DNA of 64,000 bases from Spirogloea muscicola (lineage: Eukaryota; Streptophyta; Zygnematophyceae; Spirogloeales; Spirogloeaceae), in the NCBI GenBank assembly GCA_009602725.1, contig WELB01000023.1, positions 202,360 to 266,359 of the forward strand, given 5' to 3'. The translations under genes and the position numbers were made by a program. A model generated the notes under the pieces. The model did not search any database. It saw only the letters and a program-made list of their open reading frames with translations, and had not been told where the DNA came from. This document shows, in pieces, positions 30,860-42,413 of this stretch (the stretch's first letter is position 1; each line of letters starts with the position of its first letter).

Positions 30860-33800
30860 TCGCCAGAATCGCCAGGAGCTGGCAGCGAGATCACATGTGC
30901 CGGGCATCGTCCGGCCTCTACCACCCCCTTCTTCAGAGAGCTGGCTTTGCGCCACCACAGTGGACCTCACCCCCCTTCTCATCCCTGACGGCCTTCGAAA
31001 CCTACGCCATATTCCCAGATGGGCACGTCGTGAGTGCACCAAGGTTCTTACGCCCTACCTTGCACGCATCGAAGCGGACTCTATGAACGAGGCGGCCTGG
31101 GCGTTGTACATGCTTTTTCCCAAGCTTGTTCTTGGCCATCTGCCCTCTTTCGACGTCGGTGGCCGTAAGACTTTCCAGGACAGACTGGCTGAATCTACAA
31201 GCGGATAATGTGAGGAGTTGGCTCAGCAGCGTGCAGCAGCTGCTCAGGTCGCGCTCTCACAGCGGCGGGCGCGCAATGGATCAGTCAATCAGCCCTCTCA
31301 ACGATCCACAGCTGGCAATCTAGCACGCGCAAGACGCTTTGGCAGGGCAGGAGGACTTTCCAGGGCCGCTCAGGCCCTTTGCTTTGACCCCCTGGCTACT
31401 ATCAACGACGCCACGGAGGCTATCTTGCCACAGCTCCACCCCCCTCCACTACACCCCCTTGAGCCCTGGGCTGGCGAGCTCCCCAGTCCTCTTGACCTAT
31501 CGGCAGAGGCGCTCCGTGTGGCCCTGACCAAAGCCCCCCGGATGGTGTCTGGAGGCCCTTCTGGATGGCTCTTTGAGCACCTACACGACCTTTTCCTTGA
31601 TGGGGATGAGAGGAGCTTCTCCCTGTTCCTGTCCACCTGCCGGCACATCGCCAGGGCTGCCATTCCACTACGCACTGCCGAGGCCTTCAATTCCAGCCAC
31701 CAGCTGGCCCTTCCGAAGCCGACAGGCGGTCTGTGACCCATTGCATAGATAGAGGTTATCATGCGGCTGGTATTAAAGGCCGTGTGCAGCGAGCTGAAAC
31801 CCCAGCTGACCAGCCACCTATCACCCCACCAATTTGGTGCTGGTATGTCCTGCGGGGCGGAGGCCCTCGTCCACGGCATTTGCGCTGCTCTCGATGTGGA
31901 CCCTTCAAGGATGGTCCTTTGGGCTGGATATCAGTAATGCTTTCAACACAGTGGAGCGCAGCGTCATCATGGAGGAGCTGCGCGACCACTTCCCTTCCCT
32001 TGTACCCTTTTTCCTTATGGCCTATGGCCGCCCAGGGCGGCTGCCGTTGCAAGCCGGCGAGTCGTGGAAGACGCTGTGATCATCTTCTGGCACACGCTAG
32101 AGGGATCCCCTCAGCTTTGCTTTGGCACATTGCCGTGCTCTTCGGCGCACCCAGAGCCAAAACCCAGACCTCCGCTTCCCCTCCTACGCGGATGATACAC
32201 GCATCATTGGACCTCCAGCTGAAGTCATGGCGGCTTACCCCTTGCTCGTTTGCGAACTGGACCTGATGGGCCTGCGGGTTTGCCACTCCAAGAGCGTGGC
32301 ATGGTCCCCACATGGTCTCCCCGCCAACCTTCAGCTCCCCCACGGCTGTCAGACCCCTGCCAATGGGCTGGCCATCCTCAAGGTCCCCCTCGGTACACCA
32401 GCTCACGTGGCGGTGGACTTGCGGGAACGCCTTCAAAAATACCTCGCCCCTCTCCCTTCCCTTCCCCTCCTTGGGGACACACAGCTGGCATTGGCCATTC
32501 TCACCCGCTGCATCAACCAACGGGCTTGCTATCTGCAACGCACAGTCGCCCCATTGGGCATGGTGGCAGAGCTCTACAAGGAATATGATGACTCCCTTCT
32601 GAAGTCCCTGGCATCCCTACTACATTCTTCATCTTTCCCCTCAGCTTCATCTTCCCTCCAGGCCTCCCTCCCCACTCGCATGGGCGGCCTTGGCTGCCGG
32701 TCGTTGGAGCAGACGGCGCAAGCAGCCTTCCTGGGCTGCTGGCACCAGATCGCCTCTCTGCTTCCCATGCGCTTCCCTTGCCTCCACGACCCTGTACGCA
32801 ATGTGGAGGACGGCTCCTTCCCCTTCCAAGCGGATCTGAGGAGCATCCACGACTCAGTCATCGGCTCTTTTCCCTCTATCCAACCCCCTCTCAAGCCATT
32901 CTCTGCCCTCGCCCAAGCTTCTAGTAGAGGGGCACAATCCAGACTGGTTTCGGCAGTAGGAAGATGAGCGCCGCAGAAGGTTGAGGAGGCTGCCAGAGAT
33001 TCACAACAATCCACGGAGCCTTGCAAGACTTACTTTCGTCGCCACACCTGGAGCCACAGACTGGATCACCTCAGACGCCGTGGCCAACGCCTTCAACTTC
33101 AGCTCCGAGGCATTTCGGACGTCGCTTCAATTCTTCCTCGGCCTCCCACCTAACTAACTGATTGGGGTGCGCCAGTGTGAGTGCGGCTTCCGTGCAGAGA
33201 GTGCTGAGCTCGCCACCCACATGCTGCGATGCCCCACTGGACCAGAAGTGGTGGGCAACCACAACCTCCTCCGTGCTGCCCTGGCGGGTTTGATGCGCGA
33301 TGCCGGGTACCGTGCGGTTGTGGATGTGAACAACATCATGCCTATCACCACGGATGCCCAGGAACGTCATCATCGCCGCACGCTTGACGTTGTGGGCGTG
33401 CAAACTGGTGGAAGACCACGGGCCTTAGTCGATGTCGTGGTTACGGAGGCGTATAGAGGTCCAGCATGGACACACATCGCTAGCCACGCAGAACAAAGAA
33501 AGCTGCAGCACTACTCCGAGTACCCCCAATGTGATCAGCTCCTGCCAGCGGCAGTCGACATCTTTGGCTGTCTGGGTCCTCGTTTCCTTACTCTCCTTCA
33601 GAACATAGCCAATCTAGGCTACACACGACATGCATTTGTGTTCCCGGCTCAGATAGGCTTGCCAGCTACATATCTGTCGTTCTTGCGACGACGCTTTTCG
33701 GCCTGTTTGCAGCGTGCTCAGGCTAATGCTTTGCACCAGAAAGCTGGGCGAGCTCTAGGTGGTGGCAGAAGGTTTTCGTATCTGCCATCTAGTATTCAGG

Positions 33801-33960
33801 TATCGCTTTGCGACCTTGATGTATTTACCCGTGGTTACTGAGCGGGTCAACCTGCTGTAGGTGATGTAAGTCGCTAGATGTGCTTGCCTCTGTACTTGGC
33901 CATTTGGCCTTGGTTTGAATCAAATACACGAAAGCCTTTCCTACTAAGCAAGACACAAGA
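30860..33960 (+). mobile_element. Long, degraded LINE (family A) with reverse transcriptase and endonuclease-like C-terminus
   Basis: In order: an N-terminal block with AAWALYMLFPKLVLGHLP (near 31100); a pre-RT region with DLSAEALRVALTKAPRMVSG and GPSGWLFEHLHDL (near 31500); RT motifs including LDISNAFNTVERS (near 31930) and YADDTRIIGP (near 32190); a Cys/His block CECGF...HMLRCPTG (near 33190); then RRTLDVVGV, LVDVVVTEAY, EQRKLQHY and DIFGCLG, like a restriction-like endonuclease. It ends CDLDVFTRGY and stop at 33841, followed by the family A tail. Parts lie in different frames, so it is a non-coding fossil. The RT and endonuclease order is that of a LINE, not an LTR element. The 5' edge is approximate. 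Confidence 0.88.
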
Positions 33961-34329
33961 CGACGCAACGGTAAACTCAGGGCCCACTGCATACCGGGTC
34001 GTTCGGTCGCAAATCGTCTTGGGCCTCAGATTGGCAGTACCATTGACCCCAAATATCCATACAACGCGCGACACGTACCCCTCGGCCGCGGCCGAACGAC
34101 CCGGTGTGAAGTGGCCCTCAGTCATTCTTTCCGGGCTGTCCTCTGCCAGCCCCTCTTCTGCCAGCCCCAGTACTTGGCCTTCTACGTCTCCTTTTACACA
34201 AAAAGGCCCCTCCATTACTTACCACACTGTTCACTTTGATAGCGCTGCCTATCTCCTTCACTTTTGCTGGCTGGATTCTCACTGCCATCTTCCCAAGAGC
34301 TGAGCTGTTTGTATCTTTCCCCCACCCAG

Positions 34330-34430
34330 GATTCTTCTGTCCTTGTCCATTCCTTTCGGGCTGGCCTCTCTTTGGGCGAGCCTTCTTTTCTCCCAGCCAC
34401 CAGTCAATCTGGCCGCGCTTGCTTCTTTTC
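34330..34430 (+). repeat. GGGCTGG hairpin repeat, type with CACCAGTCAAT tail
   Basis: CCTTGTCCATTCCTTTCGGG, CTGGCCTCTC, then CTCCCAGCCACCAGTCAATC and TGGCCGCGCTTGCTTC. Relative to the copy at 25260 it has an extra TTTGGGCGAGCCTTCTTT. It lies about 500 bases upstream of the PP2C start. Confidence 0.8.
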
Positions 34431-34734
34431 CCCATCGTTTGCAAGATTGGGGGGGGGTTTACTTGGAGCGAGCAGGGCGCGGGGAGCAGCTTGCCGCGGC
34501 GACACGTGGAGACTCCTCGGGAAGGTCCGGGCGCGGGCGGGCGGGCACCACGTGGTGACCTGGCCGCAGGAAAGAGCCAATGACCAGCCGCCACGCTTCG
34601 GCCGCCGCTGCACCCGGATGCCCCATCGGACGGCGGAGGCGGGGTCGAGGCGGGCCCACGTGGGCACGTGCGCGGCATGGCGCCTGCCCCCCACTGATTG
34701 TGCGAGGCGGCCGGGCCAGCGCCAGAGCTCCCTC

Positions 34735-34737
<3 letters not shown>

Positions 34738-34768
<31 letters not shown>

Positions 34769-34783
34769 AGTTGCCGCCGCCGC

Positions 34784-34819
<36 letters not shown>

Positions 34820-34820
34820 N
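34738..34820. repeat. CCG tract followed by 33 T and a single N in the PP2C leader
   Basis: About ten CCG triplets, then T from 34787 to 34819 and N at 34820, immediately followed by GCGGCGG triplets. The join is suspicious and probably hides unresolved GC-rich leader sequence. Confidence 0.85.
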
Positions 34821-34915
34821 GCTCCTCGCTGCCGCGGAGCCTCCCGCGGCGGCGGCGGCGGCGGCGCGAGGCGGCCGTGAGATCGGCGGCAGGGCCCGCG
34901 TCCTGTCGGCGAGGC

Positions 34916-37463
34916 ATGGGGGCGTGCTTCTCGGACCTCAAGGGCGGCGGGGGCCTGCCCGCCGACGCGTACCACAACGACACCTTGGGCCGCTACGCGC
35001 CGCGCAAGGGCGCCGCCGCCGACAAGCTCCTCCTCCTCGGTGAGCCGCCATGGCTGCCGCTGCAAGAGCTCGCCGAGCGCCCAGCCGTGCCGGCCATGGC
35101 GCGCGCCTGGCCTCCGTCTGGGGACCCTCTGCGGCCTGTCTTCGTGGGGGCAATACGACGATCGCTGACGATCGTCGTGTTGCCGTGCCGCAGATGGGCA
35201 CACGGCGGCCAAGCAGATCCTTTTGGCGGAGCAGCGCCGCGACGCGGAGCTCGCGGCGCTGCCGGGCCGCACCGTCGCGCCCGGCGCCGTGCCCGCGGCG
35301 GCGCTGCACACGCAGCAGGGCAAGAAGGGCCCCAACCAGGACGCCATGATCGTCTGGCAGGTGGGTCGGGTCGGCCTCATCCCGCTCTTCCTCTGCAGTG
35401 CTGCTGAGCTCTGGGTTCACACACGGCGCAGGCTTCCTGCTGCTGTTAAAGCCAAGCACTGTGCTTACTGCAGGACGTAGTATGATCAGATTTGGGTCTA
35501 GCGGATCCTTTGATAAACCCGCGAGCCGGACTTTGCCGGCAGTCGTGACTGTGGCGCTTGTGATCTCATGCAGGGCTACCTGGCGAGCAAGAATGCGGTG
35601 CTGTGTGCTGCCTTCGACGGACATGGCCCGCAGGGCCACCGCGTCGCTGCACGAGTGCGCGACTCCCTGCCCACACGCATCGCCGACCTGTACAAAGCGG
35701 CACAACAACGAGCAACTGTCGCCGCTGCCCCTGCAGCCGGCAACCCACTGTCATCGTCTCCTCCAGAAGACGGGCCTGGGGATGGTGCTGACGCCAAGGT
35801 GCAGGACTCTGGTGCTCCACTGGCTTCTACGGTAAATCACAGCGGATACCAGCCAGCTGGTGAAAAGAGTGACACAGGCGCAAGATCATTGTGGGAGGGG
35901 ATTCTGCAGCAGGCCTTCAAGGCGATGGATGCGGAGCTCCGAACGCACCCTGGCATCAATTGCTATGCCAGTGGTACGACAGCCGTCATGGTGATTCACA
36001 AGGTGCGTGTTCCAGACTTTGCATGGTTGCGGCAGAACCATCTGGTATGGTAGGAAAAGAACGTGCCGGCTGAGCTCGAAGCCTACGATAGTATACTGCA
36101 ACTGTAGTGGTTGTATGTCATCTGGTATGTTGCCAAGTGGCCCTGAGCTCCTCAGCTATGAACTGCATAGCAAGGTCCAATCACCTGGGCTGGGAGCTAG
36201 CAGCGCCTGTGAGACACACCCTCACAAGCGAATACCTGTCTGGCAGGAGTCCGACCTCATTGTTGCAAACCTTGGCGACTCGCGGGCAGTCATGGGCTCC
36301 TTGCGTGACGGGGTTTGGGTTGCCACGCAGCTGACTGTCGACCAAAAGCCCAACGTCCCAGGTATCATGCAGCAAAACACATCCAGCTAGGATGGATCAC
36401 TCCTTGCTGGCGAGCTACATATAGTCAACTCGTCTGTGCTCACGGCCGCTCGTCGGCGACAGCAACCATATCAATTCTGATATAACTCTAAGCTCAAGAT
36501 GGGCTCTGCAAAACCTGCGCAGAGGAGGCTGCACGAATCAAGGCATGCAATGGCCGTGTATATGCGCCACGGGATGAGCCCGACGTATGGCGCGTGTTCC
36601 TGCCCAATGAGGAGTGGCCAGGCCTTGCCATGGCACGTGCTTTTGGTGACATGGTCCTCAAGGACCACGGTGTAACGGCTACCCCAGCCATCTCATCTGT
36701 CAGCCTCGCTTCCGATGGCTCCGACGTGTTCATTGTGCTGGCCACTGATGGGGTAAGGCTCAGCCGCGCAGCCAGTCAAACCTCCTTATGCATTCCGAGC
36801 CTGGGCTCCACCACGGAGTGACTGGCAGGGCTGCATGAGGATACACACACAGTGGTTCCTTCAAGGATGTGAATTATGAGCAGCTATCATCTTGGGTCAC
36901 ATGCATTTCCTGATAAGCAATATGACAATCGAGTGCAGGTCTGGGATGTGCTGAGCAACGAGGAGGTGGTCAACATCGTGGCAGCATCAGAACCGCGTAG
37001 TAGTGCGTGCCAAAATCTCGTTGCCACCGCAGTGGGGGTGTGGCGCGAGAAGTTCCCCATGTCCAAGATCGACGATTGTGCTGCAGTGTGCTACTTTTTG
37101 ACTGAAGACAAGGGCGGTGATCCTGGTGCTCTCTCAGCGCCTGTGACAGCCAATGGCTGGTCAACTGCTGCTGCACCAGCCTTAGAGGCTGACTCTTCAA
37201 CTACGTCATCAGGAGGATCGCCAGGTGATAGCGTCCGGGGGGGCCGCGCTATGTTGGACAAGGCCCCACCAGGCCGCCCAGTCGATGTAGGCAGTCTGAA
37301 GCGGCAGTTACTCCGGACGGGGACGTTTTCCGAGGTTGAGGTCGCATACTTAAGCACCAATGACAGCGTGGTAGACCTTTCCAAGCTGGCAGCAGCCACG
37401 GCAGACACACCAGCAGGTGCCATGGCCGCTGCCCAAAACAAGGCTGAGCTACATTCTGCTTAA
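34916..37463 (+). CDS. PP2C-family protein phosphatase (6 exons)
   Basis: Metal-dependent Ser/Thr phosphatase. Exons 34916-35039, 35194-35360, 35574-36002, 36247-36361, 36523-36752 and 36939-37463 keep phase and give 529 residues. Motifs are QGKKGPNQDAMIVWQ, AAFDGHGPQGH (metal ligands), SGTTAVMVI, LIVANLGDSRAVMG, LPNEEWPGLAMARAFGD, FIVLATDGVWDVLSNEE and KIDDCAAVCYFL. The set resembles plant PP2C clades with QGKKGxNQDAM. The start MGACFSD fits an N-myristoylation signal (Gly2, Ser6), suggesting membrane attachment. An Ala/Pro/Ser-rich insert of about 50 residues lies between the DGHG and SGTTA motifs. An unusual tail of roughly 90 residues follows the catalytic domain. All catalytic Asp residues are present. 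A PP2C role in abscisic-acid signalling should not be assumed. Confidence 0.93.
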
Positions 37464-38739
37464 TGCAGCCAATTGTTTCTACAAGACAGCGGATATTCAC
37501 AACCAGACATGGATTGTCCAATACTGCATGTCCTACGTGTCATGCTGCAAACAGGCTCGTGTACTTGCATGGACGACCAAGTCTTACATAAGCCACGCAG
37601 TGGCCACGAGGAAATGTGGCTCCCCAAGCACCTGAAATCCCCTCATGTTCCTTTAAACCTCCCTCCCAACTTGGCTAGCTTCCGCCAAACTTTCTTCTTG
37701 ATGCATGCATGGCGTCATAGACCATACTTTTACCCCTGTGGTGTTTCTCTGTAGGAAAAAAGATAAATTTCAGGGCAAAAGGAAAGGTCCAGCAAGACAA
37801 AACACCACGATCTTCTTAGCCTTTCAGTACAGCAGTCAGCTCACCTATACCGTGTGTGGGATTCTAAGCATCTGTTGTGCTGTTTGAAAGCGTGGCAGTG
37901 ACTGAGTTTCGTTGCTTGATTCGTGAGACATTATGATGTGTCCTATTAATACTACTCAGCAGGGATGCAAGGCTGGGTTATTTCCAATTTAAAGCTCTAT
38001 TATCTTCTACTTTAGACTTGGCAGCAAGGTAGGGGGCAAGGTGGGACCTGATGAGAGTAGGTGACCCGAAAACCTTATCTATGGCACCCACAACTCATAC
38101 GAGCCACACAACCAGACATCATCTGACCTATGATGGTGCACTACTTATATGCACAGGATTCAAGAAGCACATTGTCAGGCTAATAATGTCTTCGTACAGT
38201 GATTCTGAAAATACGTCAGTGACAAAATTATTGCATGCGATTGACCACAGCGGTTTGATTGATGAGTTCCTCCACCTCCACTCCGAGTGTCACATGCGCC
38301 TTGGCCCTATTTCAGCCCAGCTCCAGGCCCAGCCTTGTGTTAATCTTACTCCACGGCCGCCAAACATGTCACACATGTTGGTGACTCAATATAAGCTAGA
38401 CTCGAGGTCCCATGAACAGATGCAAACATCAAGACACAAAACGAGGCCTTACAGAGTACGTGGTGCATTATTTCTGCTTGTGCGCTGACGCTTCTGCCAA
38501 CCTGCAGCCCTGATGTTGATGGATTTACTGGCCCTGAAGTCATTGCTGCGCCCCTCCCCCTCATCTACAACAAGTTGAGCCCGTCTCTAGACATGGTATC
38601 GGCTCAGGCTCGGGCGAACTTGCCACTGCAGACTACATCGGCTGTGTATACGTCTGTACATATACGAGAATCCTATTACATGTTGGCTATGAATGATGGC
38701 CACCTAACCATGTCAGTTGGCCTACGGTGCCTCTACGTT
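37464..38739. other. Intergenic after PP2C, no supported gene
   Basis: AT-richer sequence. The frame at 38051-38488 has no recognisable features and no codon pattern like the nearby exons. Confidence 0.45.
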
Positions 38740-39075
38740 GCACAGCACTATCAGACTGGAGGAGGCCGCTTAGCTTGCTGCTTCTAGGTTTTGCCGTGGT
38801 GACACTTTTCCGGCTGCAAACTACTCTTACTAGCGTTTGCTGCCTAGGGGTTATTGAGCACCGTTCGATGTAGCCACTTGTGTAGGTTTGTATGTCAGCG
38901 CTTTCCGGCCCTTTCAACCTCCCCCCGTTCTGAGACAGCTCTTTTGGCCCCTTCGAACCTTGTCAATTCTTTTCGGGCTGGCCTTTCACAGCCCTTGCCC
39001 TTACTGGGAGAGCCCCTTTCTCTTCAAACCTTGTTCATCCTCTTCTGGGCTGACCTTTCATAGTCATCGCATCCT
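38740..39075 (+). mobile_element. LINE family E, 3' end with two hairpin motifs
   Basis: A short frame ends in the LPRGY-type terminus and stop at about 38857. The tail then contains CCTTGTCAATTCTTTTCGGG with a CTGGCCTTTCACAGCCC hairpin, and a second, weaker CTTGTTCATCCTCTTCTGGG unit. Confidence 0.6.
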
Positions 39076-39284
39076 TCTGAACAGAGCTTTTGATCATGCT
39101 TGTGAGCAGCTCCTCCATTTAAAGTCAATCGCGAAATGGCGACCTGGGTATTGCGCGAGCCCCAGCTGCCCCGCTTTGCCTCGGGCTGCTGGGTTGACCA
39201 TGTCGCCACCTCCCTCGACTTTACTCGATGCCTTACTCGAACTGACCAGCTCTTTGCTGTGCTCTATGCTTCTGTCACAAAGGT

Positions 39285-40310
39285 TTCGTGTATACAAAAG
39301 AAACAAAGGCCAAATGGCCAAATACAAAGACAAGCACATCTAAAGATCTACATGACCTACAGCAGATTGACCCGCTCAGTAAGCACGGGTCAAAACATAA
39401 AGGTCGCTAATCGATGCTTTAATACTAGATGGCAGATACGAAGCCTGTCGGAACCGGGAGCCAAGGCGCGGCCCTGCGTATGGGGGAGAAAGACCCTCCT
39501 CCAGTAGATGGCGATGGCTGTGGTTGGCCAGCCCAGAAGAAGAATGAACAGATTCGAAGCGGCCAGAAAAGCGCTAGAGCACACAGCGACTCAAGTGGCC
39601 ACTGGGTTCTCGATATCTCCTGTTGAGCAGCCGCAGGTTAGAGAAATTAGTCTCGGAAAGGGGTGATAAGGAAGGATCTGTGTGTTTGAAACAAACGAAG
39701 GCCAAAATGGCCAAGTACAAAGGCAAGCACATCTGATGACGGTACATCACCCACAGCAGATTGACCCGCTCAGTAACCACGGGTCAACACATAAAGGTCG
39801 CTAATCGATGCCTGAAAACCAGATGGCAGATTCGAAGCCCTTCTGCCACCAACTAGAGCTCGCCCAGCTTTCTGGTGCAAAGCATTAGCCTGAGTAAAGC
39901 GCAAACAGGGCGAAACTCGTCATTACAGAAACGACAGATATGCAGCTGGCAAGCCCATCCCAGCCGGAAACACATCTGCACGTCGTGCATAAGCCTAGAC
40001 TGGCAAAATTCTGAAGGAGAGTGTGGGAACGAGGACCTAAACAGCCAAATACATCGACTGCAGCTGGCAGGAGCTGATCGCATTGGGGGTAATCGAAGTA
40101 GTGCTGCAGCTTTCTGTGTTCTGCACTGCCCACTGCGTGGCCAGCGATGTGCGTCGATGCTGGACCTTTATAAGCCTCTGTAACAACATACACCAAGGCT
40201 CGTGGTCCTCCACCCGGTTGCACGCCCACAATGTCAAGGGTGCGGCGATGATGACGTCCCTGGGCATCCGTGGTGATAGGCATGATATTGTTCACTTTCA
40301 TAACTGCACG
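39285..40310 (-). mobile_element. Three minus-strand LINE 3' ends in tandem (A, C, A)
   Basis: From right to left on the minus strand: a family A piece (40310-39660) with NNIMPITTDAQGRHHRRTLD and HRKLQHYFDYPQCDQLLP, ending at the family A tail; a family C tail (about 39640-39490) with GATATCGAGAACCCAGTGGC, GCTCTAGCGCTTTTCTGGCC and GGGCTGGCCAACCACAGCC; and a shorter family A tail (39440-39285). All point the same way and are 5'-truncated. Confidence 0.78.
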
Positions 40311-40564
40311 GTATGAGATGAGGAGAAGCTCACTGATGAGCTCATGGGATCACCGTTGCCGAGCCCGTTGTGGTCTGGTCTGCCGTCTGCTCGTGGCCAG
40401 CAGCACCGTCTGCGAAGCGGCCCATTGGCCATGGCCATGGCCGCCCCCTCTCCCGCCCGCTGTACGACAAGCACGCGGGCCATGGCGGGCGACATCTCTC
40501 GTGCCGAGCACCACGAAACAGCTGTTACCCAACCAGCAGAAGTGTCTTCCACTTTGCAATGGCC

Positions 40565-40645
40565 CAGAGAGAAGGCGCGCGGGGCGCATGAATTGAAAGG
40601 GAGGCCAATTCAAGCCAATACATTGTTCAGCCAGAAAGAACGGAC
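40565..40645 (-). repeat. 105-bp structured element, copy 5 (partial)
   Basis: Matches the conserved part from CTTCTCTC through AATTGGCCTCCCTTTCAATT to AACAATGTATTGG on the minus strand, then diverges at the loop of the first hairpin. Confidence 0.8.
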
Positions 40646-40780
40646 AAGGTCCAGAAACATATTCGTAGCTGCTTTGTTTCTTTGTGTGCTTGTTTTCCTT
40701 AGCGCTTCCCCTGGCCCCCTTCTCGTACTTTGTTCATTCTTTTTTGGGCTGGCTTCCGACTGCTATTCCCTTTCTTAGAT
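40646..40780 (+). mobile_element. LINE family B tail
   Basis: GTAGCTGCTTTGTTTCTTTG, CTTGTTTTCCTTAGCGCTTC, CCCTGGCCCCCTTCTCG and TTCATTCTTTTTTGGGCTGG. The ORF terminus is not preserved. It lies about 80 bases before the glycine-rich gene start. Confidence 0.7.
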
Positions 40781-40856
40781 TTGGAGTTCTCTTCCAAGTT
40801 AGTCCACCTCCCCTCGCCAGCCACGCCCACGTCGCCGGCAGCGGCGCGCGACCGCC

Positions 40857-41469
40857 ATGGCCGCCGGCGGCGGCCTGGCCGTGGCGGCGGACGGCCTGGC
40901 GGCGTGCCTCGGCNNNNNNNNNNNNNNNNNNNNNNNNNNNNNNNNNNNNNNNNNNNNNNNNNNNNNNNNNNNNNNNNNNNNNNNNNNNNNNNNNNNNNNN
41001 NNNNNNNNNNNNNNNNGGCGGCGGCGATGGGGAGGACTGCGACGGCGGCGGCGGCGGCGGCGGCGGCGAGGACGGCGGGCTGTGGGGCTCCGGCGGAGGT
41101 GGCGCTGACGGCTGGGGAGGCGGCCATGGAGACGGCGGCGGCTGGTCGCGGCGGTGGGGCGACGACTGGCGCTATGGCGGCGGCGGCGGCGGCGGCACCT
41201 CGGCGTATCAGGCCGTCTGCTGGCTCTCGCTCACCAAGTGCCTCTACCACGCCATGACCTCGTCGCTGCGGGCCGCCCGGGCCGCCGCCGCCGCCGCCGA
41301 AGACGGCGGCGCCGCCGTCGACGATGCTGGCCTTCCCGGCGAGGCCCCAGTTGCCATCCTTGGCGACAGCGGCGGCCGCGGAGGCCTCAGGGAGGCCGTG
41401 GAGGTCTGCACGGCGGCCTTTGAGCGCGCGGAGCTCGCGGGCGCCCGCCACATGGCCCTCATCAGATGA
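40857..41469 (+). CDS. Glycine-rich protein, unrecognised, interrupted by a 103-base gap
   Basis: ATG at 40857 (MAAGGGLAVAADGLAACLG) leads into N at 40914-41016. After the gap a frame encodes Gly/Asp/Trp-rich sequence (GGLWGSGGGGADGWGGG, SRRWGDDWRYGGGG), then SAYQAVCWLSLTKCLYHAMT and a helical region with EAVEVCTAAFERAELAGARH, stopping at 41469. Whether the two halves share a frame depends on the true gap size. Gly/Trp-rich stretches next to a hydrophobic segment occur in some chloroplast membrane proteins, but I cannot name a family. Confidence 0.45.
40914..41016. other. Assembly gap, 103 N
   Basis: Lies inside GGC-triplet sequence of the glycine-rich gene. Confidence 0.99.
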
Positions 41470-42413
41470 TGGTGCTGCGAGCGCACCCCCCCTTTCCTCT
41501 GGAGTGCCCACCACGGCAGCGGCCATGGCCGCTCTCCTGCCCTTGTACATACCGGCCTCCCATCGCTGTTGCTCCACGAGCGCCTGCATGGGCGCTTCAT
41601 CACCTCCCTCGCTTTGTTGTGAGCCGGCCTCAATTTGTACATAGTACATAGTGCGCCTCCGAGGAGCAAGGCCATTGTCAGATGTCGAGCGGAATGGCAT
41701 GCCGGCATGCACACCTTGGACCAGCCTACCATTGCTAGTCATTGTTCATCTGTTCCATTGGAATTCGTCACACCACGCATTTTCCGGCGGTTGTGTGCTG
41801 TCCCCATCGGATGCTTCTGCTTGCTTGTTGTTGGAAGCACTGGCCCGCCACTAGCGAACTATGGTCATGCATGCAACTCTTGAGAGGATCTTAGCAATCA
41901 TTGCAGCTGATGGTTGGCATGCTCCATTTCAGGGGCCTATGCTAGTGTTAGCGGTCTTATGGCAGCCCTGCACCATGGATAAAAGTAGAGGCATAGCCAT
42001 GGTTCAAGAGCTGAGGTCTGCAGCTGCCTCCACATGCACAGACAGTAGTAGCCACCTGTGGTAGTGCTGATGCTTGACGGCATAGTAAAGGTCAGGGCCA
42101 TAGCACATGCATGCACTGAAGCCGGAGAGGTTCGAGTGCCAGCTCACAGCTGGCAACCTTAATGGGCTCACAACGTAGCAGTAAGCCCTCGTTATAGTCA
42201 CACAAGTCCAGCCGCTGGCCGAGGGCGTGAGCCACTGGGAGCCCCTGCCGATTCTGTGATACAAAGGCTGAAACTTCTTGCTCCAGCTCGTAAGCGCAAC
42301 AATTGGCACATCCTCTCCAAGAAGTAACTTGGGGTAGCTTCAGAGAGAGAGAGAGAGCAGCTCGCTGTTTTGGCGCAAAGCTTACTGTTTTAATCGATTG
42401 TGGTGCATACTGG
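41470..42413. other. Intergenic, 3' sides of the glycine-rich and golgin genes
   Basis: No coding region is supported. A GA microsatellite lies at 42342-42357 (AGAGAGAGAGAGAGAG). Confidence 0.45.

Noticed and set aside
30860-33960. LTR retrotransposon or virus-like element
   Set aside because: No terminal repeats, gag, protease or integrase signatures. RT followed by a Cys/His block and an endonuclease-like C-terminus is LINE architecture.
38051-38488. 145-codon ORF after the PP2C gene
   Set aside because: His/Ser/Thr-rich without recognised motifs, no plausible splice context, and AT-richer than true exons.
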